Shown: positions 1 to 8,218 of the stretch, piece after piece
Layout: every line of letters begins with the position of its first letter
How positions within the stretch are numbered: position 1 is the stretch's first letter
NCBI RefSeq assembly: GCF_004364165.1
Contig: NZ_SOAY01000014.1
Coordinates: forward strand, 157,415 to 221,414
DNA length: 64,000 nucleotides
Direction: 5' to 3'
Source: Maribacter spongiicola
GTDB taxonomy: Bacteria > Bacteroidota > Bacteroidia > Flavobacteriales > Flavobacteriaceae
Program-made: the position numbers and the translations under genes
The notes under the pieces: model-generated
Told to the model about the DNA's origin: nothing
What the model saw: only the letters and a program-made list of their open reading frames with translations
The model's database searches: none

Positions 1-1541
1 GTAGAATTGCAGGTCACTTAGGCTTAAGCAACTTTATCATGTTCTATGATTCTAACGACGTACAGTTATCATCTAAAACCGATGAGGTAACTTCAGAAGA
101 TACAGCGAAGAAATATGAAGCATGGGGATGGAAAGTCGTAACTATCGACGGCCATGATCATGATCAAATTAGAAAGGCGTTAACAGATGGCAATGCAGAA
201 ACAGATAAGCCAACGTTGATTATCGGTCAAACGATAATGGGTAAAGGTTGTGTAACTGCAGATGGCACTCCATACGAGGGTTATACAGAACTACACGGTA
301 AGCCAATTGGGGATACAGGTGCAGATTATGAAAAGACCTTATTAAACTTAGGTGCAGACGTAGCGAACCCTTTTGATATCTATTCAAAAGTAGAGGAGTA
401 CTACGAAGGTATTATCAATAAAAAGAAAGACGAGGCTCAAGCTAAGAAAAGAGAGATTGATGCATGGCGTTCAGAGAATGCTGAGCTATCTGCAAAATTA
501 GACGGTTTCTTAGAAGGTAAATTACCAGACTTAGATTTCAGTTCTGTAGCTCAGAAAGAAGGTCAGGCAACACGTGCAGCATCCTCTAACGTTTTAGCTT
601 ACTTAGCACAGAATGTAGAGAATATGATCGTATCATCTGCCGATTTATCTAACAGTGATAAAACAGACGGATTCTTAAAGAAAACACACATTTTAAAGAA
701 AGGTGATTTCTCTGGGGCATTCTTACAAGCAGGTGTAGCAGAATTAACAATGGCAACTATGGCAAACGGTATCGCGCTTCACGGTGGGGTAATGGCGGTA
801 GTAGCAACATTCTTTGTATTCTCTGATTATATGAAACCAGCTATTCGTTTAAGCTGTATTCAAGAATTACCGGTGAAGTTTGTTTGGACACATGATGCCT
901 TTAGAGTAGGTGAGGACGGACCAACACACCAACCAATTGAGCAAGAAGCACAAATACGTTTGTTAGAGAAATTAAAGAACCATAGCCACGAGCAAAGCTT
1001 CGTAGCATTGCGACCTGCAGATTCTCAAGAAACAAATGTAGCTTGGAAAATGGCTATTGAAAATCAAAAGACACCAACAGGTCTTATTTTATCAAGACAA
1101 GGAATTGGGGACGTACCTGCAAAAAGTGGTAACCGTTACGAGGAAGCATTAGGAGCAGAAAAAGGAGGATACTTAGTACAAGAAGTAGCAGATCCAGATG
1201 TAATCTTAATCGCTAATGGTTCTGAGGTATCTACTTTGGTAGCTGCAACAAAATTGTTGGAAGAAAAAGAAGGGTTAAAAGTGAATATTGCTTCTATTCC
1301 TTCAGAAGGTTTGTTCAGACAGCAATCTGAAGCATACCAGGAAAAAGTAATTCCGCCGAACAAACCAGTTTTCGGACTTACAGCTGGTTTACCAGTAAAC
1401 TTGGAAGGTCTGGCAGGAGCTAACGGTAAAGTGTTCGGTTTAGAGCACTTTGGTTACTCTGCACCAGCAAACGTACTTGATGAAAAATTCGGGTTCACCG
1501 GAGATCAAGTATACCAACAAGTAGTAGATTTTTTAAAATAA
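1..1541 (+). CDS. Transketolase, 3' part (5' end outside window)
   Basis: Thiamine-diphosphate enzyme moving two-carbon ketol units in the non-oxidative pentose phosphate pathway. The gene is cut by the window edge: the reading frame is open from base 3 (RIAGHLGLSNFIMFYDSND), so the ATG at 39 is internal. What remains is the end of the TPP-binding domain, the pyrimidine-binding domain with the signature GEDGPTHQPIEQ, and the C-terminal regulatory domain ending in VVDFLK. fsa follows 55 bp downstream on the same strand, consistent with one pentose-phosphate operon. Family assignment is secure; the symbol (tkt) is withheld because the N-terminus is not visible. Confidence 0.95.
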   Translation, partial: RIAGHLGLSNFIMFYDSNDVQLSSKTDEVTSEDTAKKYEAWGWKVVTIDGHDHDQIRKALTDGNAETDKPTLIIGQTIMGKGCVTADGTPYEGYTELHGKPIGDTGADYEKTLLNLGADVANPFDIYSKVEEYYEGIINKKKDEAQAKKREIDAWRSENAELSAKLDGFLEGKLPDLDFSSVAQKEGQATRAASSNVLAYLAQNVENMIVSSADLSNSDKTDGFLKKTHILKKGDFSGAFLQAGVAELTMATMANGIALHGGVMAVVATFFVFSDYMKPAIRLSCIQELPVKFVWTHDAFRVGEDGPTHQPIEQEAQIRLLEKLKNHSHEQSFVALRPADSQETNVAWKMAIENQKTPTGLILSRQGIGDVPAKSGNRYEEALGAEKGGYLVQEVADPDVILIANGSEVSTLVAATKLLEEKEGLKVNIASIPSEGLFRQQSEAYQEKVIPPNKPVFGLTAGLPVNLEGLAGANGKVFGLEHFGYSAPANVLDEKFGFTGDQVYQQVVDFLK

Positions 1542-1596
1542 ATAATCTTTAGGGCTAGCCCAAAGACATACATTATAAATTTAAAATTAGAAAAAG

Positions 1597-2250
1597 ATGA
1601 AATTTTTTATAGATACAGCAAATTTAGACGAGATCAAAGAAGCTCAAGATATGGGTATTTTAGATGGTGTTACAACGAACCCGTCTTTAATGGCAAAAGA
1701 AGGAATTAAAGGTGCAGACAACATTTTGGCACATTACAAGAAAATATGTGATGTAGTTGAAGGTGACGTTAGTGCTGAGGTTATTTCTACCGATTATGAA
1801 GGTATGATCGCAGAAGGCGAGAAGTTGGTTAAAATTAGCCCGCAGATCGTAATTAAAGTACCTATGATCAAAGAAGGTGTAAAAGCAATTAAGTATTTCT
1901 CTGATAAAGGTTACAGAACAAACTGTACATTGGTATTCTCTTCTGGTCAAGCATTATTGGCTGCAAAAGCAGGTGCAACGTACGTATCGCCTTTCATCGG
2001 TCGTTTAGATGATATCTCAACTGACGGATTAGGATTGATCGCTGATATTCGTTTGATTTATGATAACTACGGTTATGAAACTCAAATTCTTGCAGCATCT
2101 GTACGTCACGTAATGCATATTATCGACTGTGCTAAAATTGGTGCCGATGTTATGACTGGTGGCTTAAGTTCAATTGTCGGACTTTTAAAGCACCCATTAA
2201 CTGATAGCGGTTTAGAGAAATTCTTAGCTGATTATAATAAAGGAAACTAA
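1597..2250 (+). CDS. fsa: Fructose-6-phosphate aldolase / transaldolase-like protein
   Basis: Class I aldolase of the small transaldolase (TalC/MipB) subfamily; full length at 217 aa. Begins [13 protein letters not shown], has the TTNPSL substrate loop (residues 26-31) and the Schiff-base lysine Lys87 in IVIKVP. It acts in the cytosol on fructose 6-phosphate or sedoheptulose 7-phosphate; which of the two cannot be told from sequence. It lies downstream of transketolase and is closed by a strong terminator. A decayed second copy of its 3' end lies at 9935-10098, so this 3' end is the left boundary of an accessory island. Confidence 0.9.
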   Translation: MKFFIDTANLDEIKEAQDMGILDGVTTNPSLMAKEGIKGADNILAHYKKICDVVEGDVSAEVISTDYEGMIAEGEKLVKISPQIVIKVPMIKEGVKAIKYFSDKGYRTNCTLVFSSGQALLAAKAGATYVSPFIGRLDDISTDGLGLIADIRLIYDNYGYETQILAASVRHVMHIIDCAKIGADVMTGGLSSIVGLLKHPLTDSGLEKFLADYNKGN

Positions 2251-2280
2251 GTCGTTAGATTTAGTCTAATTATATAGAAG

Positions 2281-2308
2281 CCATCACTGAAAAGTGATGG
2301 TTTTTTTT
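2281..2308 (+). terminator. Rho-independent terminator of fsa
   Basis: Perfect 7-bp stem CCATCAC/GTGATGG with loop TGAAAA, followed by eight T. The same hairpin and part of its 3' flank recur at 10025-10050 and 12420-12446. Confidence 0.9.
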
Positions 2309-2362
2309 GTTTTATATTAGTTGGCATATAAAAGATATAAAGTAACTTGTTACTTTATACAA

Positions 2363-2376
2363 TTGTTGGCAACAAG
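2363..2376 (+). repeat. Left core of first cassette (attC-like half site)
   Basis: GTTGGCAAC at 2365-2373 is the reverse complement of the core at 3837-3846 behind the oxidoreductase gene. The two bracket the ArsR/oxidoreductase unit. Upstream of it the sequence still aligns with the fsa downstream flank, which also occurs near 10.1 kb, so the array joins the chromosome about here. Confidence 0.55.
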
Positions 2377-2411
2377 CTGAAAAAAATCCGAACTATAAAT
2401 TTAACTATTTT

Positions 2412-2447
2412 ATACATCGAATAAATTCGATGTATTTTTTATATTTG
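2412..2447 (+). promoter_or_regulatory. ArsR operator overlapping promoter
   Basis: Perfect inverted repeat ATACATCGAAT-AA-ATTCGATGTAT at 2412-2435, directly followed by a Bacteroidota -7 box TATATTTG at 2440-2447, five bases before the ATG at 2452. The palindrome covers the -33 region, so a regulator bound there would block RNA polymerase. The adjacent ArsR-type gene makes autorepression the likely role (inference). Confidence 0.7.
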
Positions 2448-2451
2448 CACA

Positions 2452-2754
2452 ATGGATATTTTGGAAATAAATAAAGCTCTCTCTAACAAAACAAGATTGG
2501 AGATATTACAGTGGTTAAAAGAACCTGAAAAGCACTTTGAACCACATCAAGATTTAGGACATTTCAATGATGGTGTATGCGTACAACATATTAGAAAAAA
2601 AATGGGATTGTCACAATCAACCATTTCCCACTACCTCTCATTAATGCAAAATGTAGATTTAGTAATACCTACAAGACACGGAAAATGGACTTATTATAAA
2701 CGCAACGAGAACACAATTAATCGTTATGTTTCCAAAATAACAATGGAATTATAA
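2452..2754 (+). CDS. ArsR-family winged-helix transcriptional regulator
   Basis: Small 100-aa repressor-type protein. The N-terminal ALSNKTRLEILQWL and the recognition helix MGLSQSTISHYLSLM (about residues 52-66), followed by a basic wing (RHGKWTYYKR), are typical of ArsR/SmtB proteins. No metal-binding CxC in the recognition helix is seen; one Cys (GVCVQH) is present, so a redox or quinone signal is possible. It is first in its cassette, preceded by a palindromic operator, and probably controls itself and the oxidoreductase gene 142 bp downstream. Confidence 0.8.
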   Translation: MDILEINKALSNKTRLEILQWLKEPEKHFEPHQDLGHFNDGVCVQHIRKKMGLSQSTISHYLSLMQNVDLVIPTRHGKWTYYKRNENTINRYVSKITMEL

Positions 2755-2896
2755 TTTTTTATAATAATAAATCGATAAATACCGAATTATAAATATGATA
2801 TTTAAAAACAAATAATGGATTTATAGCAAGCGACCTTCAGGACAAGTAAGCGAAGAAAACTATACCTTACATATTGAAGAACTAAATACAACAAAC

Positions 2897-3820
2897 TTGA
2901 AAAAAGGAGAAATTGTAGTTAAAGCAAAATATATCAGCGTAGACCCTTATATGCGGATTCAGCAATCTGCACTAAATTCTTGGGAAGTTCCACATCCTTT
3001 AGGCGTGGTTCAAGGTTCTGGAATGGCTGGAGAAATTATAGCATCAAATTCTGATACTTTAAAGATTGGCGATTGGGTAAATTGTTATACGGGTTGGCAA
3101 CAATATGCGATTGTAAAAGATACCGAAGTGCGTTTGCTAGATACCAAAATAGCAACTGTTTCAACATCGTTAGGTATTTTAGGTATGCCAGCTAGAGTTG
3201 CCTATTTTGGAATTATTGAAGCTGGAAAAATAAAAACAGGAGAAACAGTAGTTGTATCTGGTGCTGCTGGAGCAGTAGGTTCTACTGTGGTACAAATAGC
3301 AAAACTCAAAGGATGTCGTGTTATTGGCATTGCAGGTTCTCAAGAAAAAATGAACTTTTTAGAGCAAGAACTTGATGTGGATGCTACAATAAACTATAAA
3401 GAAAATAAGACACAAGAGTCGATGGTAAAGGCATTAAAAACAGCCTGTCCAGAAGGAGTTGATATATACTACGATAATGTTGGTGGAGTTATTACCGATG
3501 CTGTTATCGATGTCGTAAACGTTGGTGCTCGAATACTGGTTTGCGGACAGATATCACAATACAATCACGCTTTAGATAAGCCTGAAATGGGACCAAGATT
3601 TTTACACAAAGTTCTTTATAAAAGAATAACAATTCAAGGAATATTAGCCAGAGATTATAATGATAGAATGCCTGAAATGATTTCAGAGATGGGATCTTGG
3701 GTTAAAGATGGAAAAATTAAATATAAAGAAACTATAATTCAAGGTTTTGAAAAGCTTCCGAAAGCACTTTCAGGACTATTTGATGGCGAAAACACTGGTA
3801 AAATGATTGTAAAGGTTTAA
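2897..3820 (+). CDS. NADP-dependent MDR oxidoreductase (CurA/YncB-like), start probably frameshifted
   Basis: Zinc-free medium-chain dehydrogenase of the prostaglandin reductase/CurA type that reduces activated double bonds with NADPH. Rossmann motif GAAGAVGS, family motif SVDPYMR near the N-terminus and C-terminal GKMIVKV are intact. The TTG at 2897 gives 307 aa, about 30 short. Upstream, the same frame reads YSKRPSGQVSEENYTLH, the usual N-terminus, back to base 2822, but the only good ATG (2815) is one base out of frame and hits TAG after three codons. Either one base was lost and the gene is broken, or translation starts late at TTG. Cassette mate of the ArsR gene. Confidence 0.75.
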   Translation: MKKGEIVVKAKYISVDPYMRIQQSALNSWEVPHPLGVVQGSGMAGEIIASNSDTLKIGDWVNCYTGWQQYAIVKDTEVRLLDTKIATVSTSLGILGMPARVAYFGIIEAGKIKTGETVVVSGAAGAVGSTVVQIAKLKGCRVIGIAGSQEKMNFLEQELDVDATINYKENKTQESMVKALKTACPEGVDIYYDNVGGVITDAVIDVVNVGARILVCGQISQYNHALDKPEMGPRFLHKVLYKRITIQGILARDYNDRMPEMISEMGSWVKDGKIKYKETIIQGFEKLPKALSGLFDGENTGKMIVKV

Positions 3821-3836
3821 TGATTTGAATAAAGCC

Positions 3837-3971
3837 AGTTGCCAACAATGTGTATAATTCATTGCTAGTTATAGCCTACTTACGAAAGTCCTCGCGGACT
3901 TTCTATCTGTGATTTATTTGCTAACTTTAGTGCTTAAACACGCAACGAAACCATACACGAACACGTTACCA
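3837..3971 (+). repeat. attC-like spacer A
   Basis: Spacer between oxidoreductase and next gene. Core AGTTGCCAAC (3837-3846) lies 16 bp after the stop codon and GTTACCA (3965-3971) 12 bp before the next ATG. Inner arms 3850-3865 and 3942-3958 pair, and an 8-bp hairpin GAAAGTCC/GGACTTTC sits at 3884-3903. The two cores do not pair with each other. Each pairs with the core at the far side of its own gene unit, the arrangement of integron cassettes. Confidence 0.6.
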
Positions 3972-3976
3972 ACAAT

Positions 3977-4807
3977 ATGAAAAAACATTTCTTCCTAGTT
4001 GCGTTTTTAACCATTTTCACGATTCAGGCGCAAAGATTCGATATAAAGGACTTTAATGAAAAGACAGCAATTGCAGAATGGTTAGTTGATTATGATTTAG
4101 CTGCTTGGTGGTCTACAGATTCACTCATGACCAAGGACAAGTCAAGAATTAACCGAATCGGAAAAGAGTGGTTTTGCTTCCAAGATTCAACTCAGACGTG
4201 GCATTCTGTTTATGGAAAATATGAAAATGGAGTTTACGACCAAGTTTTTCATTTTATCGTAAAATCAAGTTCTGATGTCAAAGAATCAACAAAAAAAATT
4301 AATTCAGAGTTTTTGAATTCTCATGCTAAGGCTCTTAACAAAGCTTTTGAGCAATCGAAAGGAATAAGAGATTCATCCGGACTTAGGTTCAACAACTACA
4401 TTAGAAAAAATGAAAAAGGGAATTTCAATGTTTACATATTACCTGCTTTCCAGCCAGACGGAACAGCAATTTACGGTGGAGAATTTATTTACGAAATTAC
4501 CCCTGAAAATCAAATTGTAAATGACCAGAGTTATTATCAAGGTAACTTTAGAGGTTTCAAAACAGACCCGCCAAGAGAAATTTGGATTAATTATCGGGAA
4601 TTGGAAAAACCATCTTTGGGGAGTGTTTTCTTCGCTTGGTATTACCAACCGTACTTTACAAAAATTGTTATCGATAATAAAGAAAGTTTTTCAACTCCAT
4701 TCAAAGGTGGAACAGAATGGACGTGGATTCATGCGGAAAAGGACTTGAAAAAAGAGGCAAAAGCGAAACGCAAAGAAGAGCGTAAAAAGAAAAAACAGCG
4801 CGAATAA
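3977..4807 (+). CDS. Exported protein of unknown function, lysine-rich tail
   Basis: 276 aa, not recognised. N-terminal signal peptide (MKKHFFLVAFLTIFTIQAQ), so the product is periplasmic or secreted. Aromatic-rich middle (WFCFQDSTQTWHSVYG; VFFAWYYQPYFTK) and a highly basic C-terminus (about 25 residues, mainly K, R, E), probably a charged helix or nucleic-acid/surface contact. It is a single-gene cassette: start 12 bp after core GTTACCA (3965) and stop just before the matching inverted core at 4813-4822. No promoter visible inside the cassette. Confidence 0.65.
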   Translation: MKKHFFLVAFLTIFTIQAQRFDIKDFNEKTAIAEWLVDYDLAAWWSTDSLMTKDKSRINRIGKEWFCFQDSTQTWHSVYGKYENGVYDQVFHFIVKSSSDVKESTKKINSEFLNSHAKALNKAFEQSKGIRDSSGLRFNNYIRKNEKGNFNVYILPAFQPDGTAIYGGEFIYEITPENQIVNDQSYYQGNFRGFKTDPPREIWINYRELEKPSLGSVFFAWYYQPYFTKIVIDNKESFSTPFKGGTEWTWIHAEKDLKKEAKAKRKEERKKKKQRE

Positions 4808-4812
4808 AATAC

Positions 4813-5014
4813 TGTTGGTAACAATGGCTATAATTAATGCGGACTTCGGTCTTTACGCCAAGGTCTGTGTATATTTATAAAGTCGCAAAATCTTTGGGAT
4901 TTTGCATTTGAACAAAAAAAAGAAAAAACAAAACCAAAAGCTTTTGCTTAGCGCGAGACAGGAAATCCGCTGGATTTCCGCCCCGCACTAATCATAGCCG
5001 AGACGTTGTGTGCA
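4813..5014 (+). repeat. attC-like spacer B
   Basis: 202 bp between the secreted-protein gene and the PIN cassette. Left core TGTTGGTAAC (4813-4822) is the inverted match of 3965-3974; right core GTTGTGTGCA (5005-5014) matches 5822-5831. Long stem: 4826-4842 pairs with 4983-4999 (15 of 17). Inner hairpins GCAAAATC/GATTTTGC (4885-4905) and GGAAATCC/GGATTTCC (4961-4979). Closely related to spacer D, with compensatory changes in these hairpins. Confidence 0.65.
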
Positions 5015-5095
5015 ATTTCCTGAATCAAGAAACTATATCAAATTTTATGTAAGAAAATTATACTAGATTTAACTGTTAGTCAGAAATAAGAGAAT

Positions 5096-5365
5096 ATGAA
5101 TTTAAAAGAACTATTGAATATTGCAAAATCGGAATTAACGGATATGACAACTCTTAGTAATCCTGATTTTCGATTAGAACAAGCGGAATTTTTTAAAGAT
5201 GAAAAATGCTGGGAAATAGTAGTTTCCTATCTAGTTGAAAATACTAATCCAAAAAATTCACCATTAGCAGCCATTACATCGGAATTCAAGTATCATCGGA
5301 TTTACAAAAAACTAAAAATAGATGAAAATAAAAATGTTGTTGGATTTTTTATGTGGGAAAATTAA
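5096..5365 (+). CDS. Small protein of unknown function, partner of PIN protein
   Basis: 89 aa, not recognised; contains an acidic/aromatic stretch (FFKDEKCWEIVVSYLVEN) and a C-terminal FFMWEN. Its TAA stop overlaps the ATG of the PIN-domain gene by one base (TAATG), so the two are translationally coupled. Position and size suggest an antitoxin-like role, but it does not resemble a known VapB-type DNA-binding antitoxin. Alternatively it is simply a co-expressed metabolic or structural protein. Confidence 0.65.
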   Translation: MNLKELLNIAKSELTDMTTLSNPDFRLEQAEFFKDEKCWEIVVSYLVENTNPKNSPLAAITSEFKYHRIYKKLKIDENKNVVGFFMWEN

Positions 5366-5817
5366 TGAAACTGATTGACACTAATTCATTAATAATTTTG
5401 TTAGTTGGACTTATTGACCCTAAACTAATTCAGAAACATAAACGGACTTCAATTTACGAAGAGCAAGATTTTAATGATTTATTATCTTTTATCGGAGATA
5501 TCGAAAAGTTAGTTGTAATTCCGAATGTTTGGACTGAGGTAGACAACCTTTTAAACAACTTTAATCGCGGTCATAAAGAAAGATATATCGAAGAAATTAC
5601 TAAAACAATAAAAATTACAACCGAAAAATTTTTAGAATCTAAAACAGCGATTGAAAGTATTGGTTTCCTTGATTTAGGTTTAACAGACTCCTTGTTATTA
5701 GAATATTCTAAAGAATGTGAATTACTTATTACCTCTGACTCAAAACTTTCGGATTATGCAATTGCAAGTGGAGTAACTGTTTTTGATTTAGTAAAAAATA
5801 GAAATGAAAGAATATAA
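5365..5817 (+). CDS. PIN-domain protein (putative RNase)
   Basis: 150 aa. The acidic residues expected of a PIN nuclease are present: Asp5 (LIDTNS), Glu58 (VWTEVD), Asp108 (LTDSLL) and Asp125 (ITSDSKL). PIN enzymes cleave RNA and are often toxins of VapBC type. The start is placed at the ATG overlapping the previous stop; a GTG at 5353 in the same frame would only add four residues. The two-gene unit is bracketed by matching inverted cores GTTGTGTGCA (5005) and TGCACACAAC (5822), a pair typical of cassette-borne toxin modules. Toxin function is inference. Confidence 0.75.
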   Translation: MKLIDTNSLIILLVGLIDPKLIQKHKRTSIYEEQDFNDLLSFIGDIEKLVVIPNVWTEVDNLLNNFNRGHKERYIEEITKTIKITTEKFLESKTAIESIGFLDLGLTDSLLLEYSKECELLITSDSKLSDYAIASGVTVFDLVKNRNERI

Positions 5818-5821
5818 AAAC

Positions 5822-6021
5822 TGCACACAACAAAGCCTATAAAACATAGCTAATTCGGGCTTTCCGAGAGGTTCGTCAGTATTTTCCAAAACCGCCAAAT
5901 TTACAATTTGACGATTTAAAAGAAAAAAGTTAAAGCGAAAATTGTAAATTTAGCTAAGCGATATTCCGAAAGGTTCGTGCTTTTTTGCACGCTACGTTTC
6001 ATAGCCCAAACGTTGGCAGTA
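5822..6021 (+). repeat. attC-like spacer C
   Basis: 200 bp. Left core TGCACACAAC (5822-5831), right core GTTGGCAGTA (6012-6021). Outer stem: 5835-5850 pairs with 5991-6006, with two A/C positions on the top strand that become T/G wobbles on the bottom strand. AT-rich inner palindromes around CAAATTTACAATTTG (5896 onward). Confidence 0.6.
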
Positions 6022-6069
6022 ATTAGACAAAGTTGAACATAACCATTATTGAGACTTGAATAAATAAGT

Positions 6070-6498
6070 ATGACAACAACAACATTTCTAACATTTGTAG
6101 GCGACCAATGTGGAAAGGCTGTGGAAGCGATAAGCTTTTACACTTCCATCTTTCCGAATTCGGAAATTAAAAGCATAAAAAAATACTCGGAAGGAGAAGC
6201 AGGAGGTACACCTGAGCTTATTAAATATGGAGTATTTACATTAAATGGAACTGATTATATGGTTTCTGAAAGTAATTATAATCACGCTTGGTCATTTACA
6301 CCTGCAGTTTCACTTTTTATATGTGACAATTCTGATGATTTGATACGAACACTTTTCGAAAAGCTTTCTTCAAATGGTGGTCAGGTGATGGTTCCTTTAG
6401 ACAGCTACAAAGGTGATGGAGATTACGGATTCGGCAAGAAGTTCGGATGGTGCCAAGACAAATATGGTATATCGTGGCAATTTGTACTTACTGAATAA
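6070..6498 (+). CDS. VOC-family protein (PhnB/3-demethylubiquinone-methyltransferase-like fold)
   Basis: 142 aa, vicinal-oxygen-chelate fold of the PhnB-like group: opening TFLTFVGDQCGKAVEAISFYTSIF, central LIKYGVFTLNG and ending FGWCQDKYGISWQFVL, all usual for this family. Members are small metalloproteins or resistance proteins of mostly unknown substrate; nothing here fixes the substrate. Single-gene cassette, start 58 bp after core GTTGGCAGTA (6012) and stop 35 bp before its inverted match (6534-6543). Confidence 0.85.
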   Translation: MTTTTFLTFVGDQCGKAVEAISFYTSIFPNSEIKSIKKYSEGEAGGTPELIKYGVFTLNGTDYMVSESNYNHAWSFTPAVSLFICDNSDDLIRTLFEKLSSNGGQVMVPLDSYKGDGDYGFGKKFGWCQDKYGISWQFVLTE

Positions 6499-6533
6499 CC
6501 AACTATAAGAAAACTATCGAAATATAAAATAAC

Positions 6534-6735
6534 TACTGCCAACAAAACCTAAACGTAATGCGGACTTTAGGGTTTAAAGCCAAGGTCTATGTATATTTAT
6601 AATGTCGCTAAATCTTATGGATTTAGCTTTGGACAAGAAAAAATAAAACTAAACAATAAGCTTTAGCTTCGTGCGCAGACGGAAACGAAAAGTTTCCTTG
6701 CCTCCGCACTGCGCTTAGCTCAAGCGTTGTGTGGC
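6534..6735 (+). repeat. attC-like spacer D
   Basis: 202 bp, a homologue of spacer B (shared blocks such as AATGCGGACTT, GCCAAGGTCT and TGTATATTTATAA). Left core TACTGCCAAC (6534-6543), right core GTTGTGTGGC (6726-6735). Outer stem 6548-6563 with 6704-6719. Inner hairpins GCTAAATC/GATTTAGC (6607-6627) and GGAAAC/GTTTCC (6681-6697) occupy the same places as in B but with different bases that still pair. Confidence 0.65.
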
Positions 6736-6755
6736 ATTAGCGAAGTGAATAACTA

Positions 6756-8207
6756 ATGAAAAAAATATATATGAATATTAGAGTTGGAAAAACAATACCG
6801 TCTTTTATTACTGTGTTATCTTTTTTTATCATCATGAGTTGTGAAAATGTACAAGAATCTGAAAAACTTAATGTTCTACTAATTTGTATAGACGACCTTC
6901 GTCCAGAATTGAAAAGCTTTGGAAAAAAATATATTAGTTCACCAAACATTGACTCATTAGCCACAAAGGGAATGACATTTCAGAAACATTTCGTCAATGC
7001 TCCTAGCTGTGGACCGTCCAGATATACCTTGTTAACAGGTAAGTTTGGTCCAGCAACAAACGACGCCCTTTTTCGTAGAGCAAGGAAAATAAACAAAGAC
7101 ACTCAGGGAATAGATAAAAGTATGCCTGAGTGGTTTAAAAAAAATGGTTATACAACAGTTTCAGTTGGTAAAGTTTCTCATCACCCAGGGGGGAGAGGTG
7201 GCAAGAATTGGAATGATAGTACAAAAATTGAAATGCCAAATGCTTGGGATAAAAATCTTATGCCAGTAGGCGAATGGGAACATCCGCGCGGAATGATGCA
7301 CGGACTAGCGAATGGAGAGATTCGAATAAAATCAAATGATATGGATGTTTTTCAATCTGCAGAAGGAGACGATAATATCTATCCCGATGGTGTTATTACA
7401 GATGAAGCTGTGAAACAACTAAGAAAACTTGCTACCAAAAACGAAAAACCTTTTTTTCTTGCCTTTGGAATTATAAAACCTCACCTACCTTTTGGAGCAC
7501 CAAAATCTTATTATGACAAATACGATAGAATTGAGCTTCCAGAAATAAAACACCCTCAAAAACCAACAGGGAAAACCACATGGCATGGGTCTAATGAGTT
7601 TATGAAATATAATCATTGGGGTAAAAATCCTAACAAAGATATTGATTTTGCTAATGAAGTACGTCGTCATTATGCTGCAAGTGTTAGTTATGCAGATGCT
7701 CAAGTAGGTAAAATCCTTGCAGAGTTGAAAAGAACTGGAGCAGATAAAAACACTATCGTTGTACTTTGGGGTGACCATGGTTGGCACTTGGGAGAACACG
7801 CAATTTGGGGGAAGCATAGTTTGTTCGAAGAATCCTTACATGCACCTTTAATAATTTACTTTCCTAAAATGAAGCATCAAGGATTTAACACAGATGCCAT
7901 TGTGGAAACACTAGATATCTTTCCTACCCTATGCGATTTAACAGGCATTGAAATTCCTCAATATACCCATGGTGAATCGCTGAAAAACATATTAGAAAAT
8001 CCTAGCACCTCTGGTCATACTTCCATAGCATACACAAATAAAGCTTCAACCATTAGAACATCAACGCATAGAATGACACTTCATCAGGATGGTTTTGTAG
8101 AGTTATATGACCATACTACTGCTGATAAGGAAACCAAAAATATAGCGGATAGTCATCCTAATTTAGTTGAAGAGTTAAAGTATGCGTTAAAAGCTAAATT
8201 AAAGTAA
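6756..8207 (+). CDS. Sulfatase lipoprotein (iduronate-2-sulfatase-like)
   Basis: Type I sulfatase, 483 aa, hydrolysing sulfate esters of glycans. Lipoprotein signal with lipobox ending in Cys29; metal-binding CIDDLRP (Asp46, Asp47); formylglycine precursor Cys85 in CGPSR followed by LLTGK; later GDHGWHLGEH typical of the iduronate-sulfatase group. It needs conversion of Cys85 to formylglycine; a candidate maturase is at 20832. Carried as a single-gene cassette between cores GTTGTGTGGC (6726) and GCCACACAAC (8219), an unusually large cassette cargo. A second possible start (Met6) exists. Confidence 0.92.
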   Translation: MKKIYMNIRVGKTIPSFITVLSFFIIMSCENVQESEKLNVLLICIDDLRPELKSFGKKYISSPNIDSLATKGMTFQKHFVNAPSCGPSRYTLLTGKFGPATNDALFRRARKINKDTQGIDKSMPEWFKKNGYTTVSVGKVSHHPGGRGGKNWNDSTKIEMPNAWDKNLMPVGEWEHPRGMMHGLANGEIRIKSNDMDVFQSAEGDDNIYPDGVITDEAVKQLRKLATKNEKPFFLAFGIIKPHLPFGAPKSYYDKYDRIELPEIKHPQKPTGKTTWHGSNEFMKYNHWGKNPNKDIDFANEVRRHYAASVSYADAQVGKILAELKRTGADKNTIVVLWGDHGWHLGEHAIWGKHSLFEESLHAPLIIYFPKMKHQGFNTDAIVETLDIFPTLCDLTGIEIPQYTHGESLKNILENPSTSGHTSIAYTNKASTIRTSTHRMTLHQDGFVELYDHTTADKETKNIADSHPNLVEELKYALKAKLK

Positions 8208-8218
8208 TATATAACAAC

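Noticed and set aside
5353..5364. GTG start for the PIN protein at 5353
   Set aside because: ATG at 5365 overlaps the previous stop in the usual coupled way and fits the PIN N-terminus (KLIDTNS).
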